From positions 1-23,434 of the IMG/VR virus record IMGVR_UViG_3300024432_000537: a DNA stretch of 23,434 bases. One strand, 5' to 3'. A program made the translations under genes and the position numbers. Positions 21,184-23,434 of the stretch are shown one piece after another. Position 1 is the first letter of the stretch. Every line of letters begins with the position of its first letter. Origin of the DNA: a virus. The notes beneath the pieces are model-generated. The model had not been told where the DNA came from. It saw nothing but the letters and a program-made list of their open reading frames with translations, and made no database searches.

Positions 21184-23434
21184 TTTAGGTGAGCTGTTTG
21201 TCCGCTTAGGTGCGGACTTGACGCAATTGTCAAGCGGTCTTCAAAAGGCCCAAGCAGCAGTCAATCGATACGTTAGCAAAACCGACAAATTTCTTCAACA
21301 GAACGCAAGACATTTTCAACGTCTCGGGAGACAGGCTCAACTTGCCGGATTAGCGATCACGGCGGCGTTGACCGCTTCTGCGAAAAAATACGGCGATTTC
21401 GATAAAGCGATGCGGCGTGCAACGGCGGTCTCGCAGGTGACCGGCGAACAGTTTGCTATTATGGCCGAACAGGCGGAGGCCCAGTCAATCGCCTTGAATA
21501 CGGCGGCGACGCAGACGGCGGAGGCGTTCTATTTTCTCGGGTCCGCCGGTCTAAACGCGACGCAACAACTTGAGGCGTTCATTCCGACGACCACGCTCGC
21601 GAAAGCCGCTGTAATCGATATGGGTCAAGCAGCGGAAATTCTCGTCGACACGATGAAGGCATTTCATATTCCGTTCAAGCAAACAACGCGGGTGACGGAT
21701 ATTCTTTCGCGAACGGTAACGAGCTCGAATACGACGTTCGGTCAACTCGGTGAGGCGTTATCATACGTCGGCGGAATCGCGAGAAATACGAATAATACAC
21801 TTGAAGAAACCTCTGCTATACTCGCGACGTTTGCAGACGTCGGAATCAAAGGAACGCGTGCCGGAACGTCTCTCAGAATGGCATTGACGAGATTGTCCGC
21901 TCCGACCGGCGAAACGAAACGTGCTCTCGATCAACTTGGTATCTCGATTTCAGATAGTGAAGGACGTATTCGACCGCTGCTTGATATTGTCGCCGATCTC
22001 GAAATTGCGTTCAAAGGATTGACTGAGGTTGAACGAAATCACGCGTTGAAAGCATTATTCGGTCAACGTGCAATCGCGGCAATGATTGCGGTTTTTGATC
22101 GCGGTTCTGATAACGTTCGTCAATTCGCCGAGGAACTTGAGAATTCGTCCGGGGCAACGGAAGAATTGACGGAAAAACAGATGGCGGCCTTCTCAGAGAA
22201 ATGGGGTGCGATTTCTCGCGAGATCGCGAAATTCATCCGGACCGTCGGATCGTTATTGGTTCCGGCACTTGAAGATTTGGGAAAAGCGATCTCGCGAGCA
22301 ACGAAAGCATTATCCGAATGGATGGCCGTCTTTCCGGAGACGTCTCAAACGATTGTTGAGTTTACCGCCATCCTCGGTCTCGCGTTGATCGCGGCGGGAT
22401 CTCTTTTGACGATTCTCGCGAAACTCTCGTTTGCCGCGATTGCGTTGAAAATGACCGTCGGTGCGATTGCCGGAATTTTCGCTCTTGCGACGGCAGCAAT
22501 TGGGCTGACGGTCTATAACGTGATTCAATTGGTCAAATCGTTTGAACGCGTGGCGAACACGATCGAGGATCATATCGAGCAGATGCAGCGGGTGAATAAA
22601 CTTTTCAGGGAAGCAACCGTCGCAATCGAAGAATATCGAGCCGCCGCTGATCAACTCGGGCGTGATCCGGCTCAAGCACGTGCAATGGAAGTATTCGGAA
22701 ATGCTCTCGAAAAGGCACGTGAGAATTTGCGGAATTTTGAAAAGCAATTGAGCGATTTCGACCGATGGGGAATGGAGAATCTTCGTCGCGTACCGTATTT
22801 CCGCGAACTCGATACGGTTATGAAGCGATTGCAGACGTCGGTCGATCAAGCAGAAAAGAGTTATGAAAACGCGTTGGGACGGATGAAGACGGTGACGACG
22901 GAATTGAACGAAGAAATCGCGAAGACGGCGAAAACAGTCGAAGAAAGAGTTGTTGAACCTGCATTCAAAATTAAAGATGTTTTTGTCAATGCTGCGAATG
23001 ATATTGAAAACGCGTTCGAGGACGCATTCGTCAATATCACGACCGACGCCGAAAATTGGCGTGATCACATGAATAGTATGATCAGCGATATTTATAGATC
23101 GTTGACTCGTCAAATGTTTCAAATGGCAATAGCAAAACCACTTATGGGATTGGTCGGAGATGTTCTCGGCGTAACTATGCCATTGAAACCTCGTATTGGT
23201 GTTGGTGGACCACAAGCCGGACCGACGCCGGTCGAACTTGCACGCGGCGGTATCGTACGGCCGATATACGCGGCACGCGGTTTTCGTCCACGCGGTTCCG
23301 ATACGGTACCGGCAATGTTGACGCCAGGCGAATTGGTCGTTCCGAAATCAATCGTTGATCTTATGCGGCAAGCCGGAGAAGGCGGCGGCGGCGGGCCCGC
23401 CGGCGGTGAAGGTGAACGCGGACCGACGATTATC
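21173..23434 (+). CDS. Tape measure protein (partial, N-terminal 754 residues)
   Basis: Open from ATG 21173 to the window end. The start AVDLGELFVRLGADLTQL is the common N terminus of tape measure proteins. A TP901-like core follows: YGDFDKAMRRATAVSQVTG, SAGLNATQQL, GQLGEALSYVGGIA and ADVGIKGTRAGTSLRMALTR. Next is LSAPTGETKRALDQLGI and a hydrophobic stretch near residues 398-450 (ILGLALIAAGSLLTILA and later IAGIFALATAAIGLTV), probably membrane-inserting. Long charged coiled-coil comes next, and near the end AARGFRPRGSDTVPAMLTPGE, the widespread motif after the coiled-coil. It sets tail length and is ejected with DNA. The C terminus lies outside the window. Confidence 0.95.
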   Translation, partial: MAVDLGELFVRLGADLTQLSSGLQKAQAAVNRYVSKTDKFLQQNARHFQRLGRQAQLAGLAITAALTASAKKYGDFDKAMRRATAVSQVTGEQFAIMAEQAEAQSIALNTAATQTAEAFYFLGSAGLNATQQLEAFIPTTTLAKAAVIDMGQAAEILVDTMKAFHIPFKQTTRVTDILSRTVTSSNTTFGQLGEALSYVGGIARNTNNTLEETSAILATFADVGIKGTRAGTSLRMALTRLSAPTGETKRALDQLGISISDSEGRIRPLLDIVADLEIAFKGLTEVERNHALKALFGQRAIAAMIAVFDRGSDNVRQFAEELENSSGATEELTEKQMAAFSEKWGAISREIAKFIRTVGSLLVPALEDLGKAISRATKALSEWMAVFPETSQTIVEFTAILGLALIAAGSLLTILAKLSFAAIALKMTVGAIAGIFALATAAIGLTVYNVIQLVKSFERVANTIEDHIEQMQRVNKLFREATVAIEEYRAAADQLGRDPAQARAMEVFGNALEKARENLRNFEKQLSDFDRWGMENLRRVPYFRELDTVMKRLQTSVDQAEKSYENALGRMKTVTTELNEEIAKTAKTVEERVVEPAFKIKDVFVNAANDIENAFEDAFVNITTDAENWRDHMNSMISDIYRSLTRQMFQMAIAKPLMGLVGDVLGVTMPLKPRIGVGGPQAGPTPVELARGGIVRPIYAARGFRPRGSDTVPAMLTPGELVVPKSIVDLMRQAGEGGGGGPAGGEGERGPTII

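Noticed and set aside
22310-23215. 301-codon open frame on the minus strand
   Set aside because: It lies entirely opposite the tape measure coding sequence, has no recognisable domain, and its His/Arg/Ser-rich composition is that of an antisense shadow.
1-23434. CRISPR array, tRNA, integrase or insertion sequence
   Set aside because: No regularly spaced direct repeats, cloverleaf with CCA-type end, recombinase or transposase motif was found on reading.

Overview
The window is a continuous stretch of a tailed double-stranded DNA bacteriophage (or prophage) genome. All credible genes lie on the + strand, are tightly packed, often overlap by ATGA or TAATG, and mostly have Shine-Dalgarno sites (AAAGGAG, GGAGG), so the host is a bacterium. 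I cannot name the host. I see no integrase, tRNA, CRISPR array, insertion sequence or rRNA. A tape measure gene without any sheath gene before it suggests a siphovirus-like, non-contractile tail.

Layout. 1-1051: end of an upstream gene, two small zinc-ribbon proteins and an ASCH-domain protein. 1061-3050: small and large terminase. 3060-6255: a Cys-rich small protein, portal, a small unknown protein, a Mu gpF-like head morphogenesis protein and a DUF2292-like protein. 6292-6383: a strongly folded RNA element ending in eight T. 6397-9380: protease-scaffold fusion with a probable nested scaffold start, decoration-type protein and major capsid protein. 9423-10997: connector genes (gpW-like, stopper-like, HK97 gp10-like, tail terminator-like). 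19772-23434: tail tube, tail assembly chaperone pair with a well-formed -1 frameshift signal, and a tape measure gene cut by the window end.

The unusual part is 11022-19653, about 8.6 kb of non-structural genes inserted between tail terminator and tail tube. It encodes an AsnB-like amidotransferase whose N-terminal nucleophile Cys is replaced by Ser, a CgeB-like glycosyltransferase, three SAM methyltransferases, a SEC-C zinc protein, an ATP-grasp protein, a full GT4-type glycosyltransferase, and a tandem series of very short proteins that look like isolated N-terminal halves of GT-B glycosyltransferases. Embedded between two of these mini-proteins is a 50-residue ORF with a Lys-rich leader containing YEKPTL and a C-terminal CX2CX2CX2C tail. 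It resembles a precursor of a ribosomally made, post-translationally modified peptide (RiPP). The cassette is compact and translationally coupled, and reads as one biosynthetic or modification operon carried within the late gene block. Its product (modified peptide, glycan on the virion, or host surface change) cannot be decided from sequence alone.
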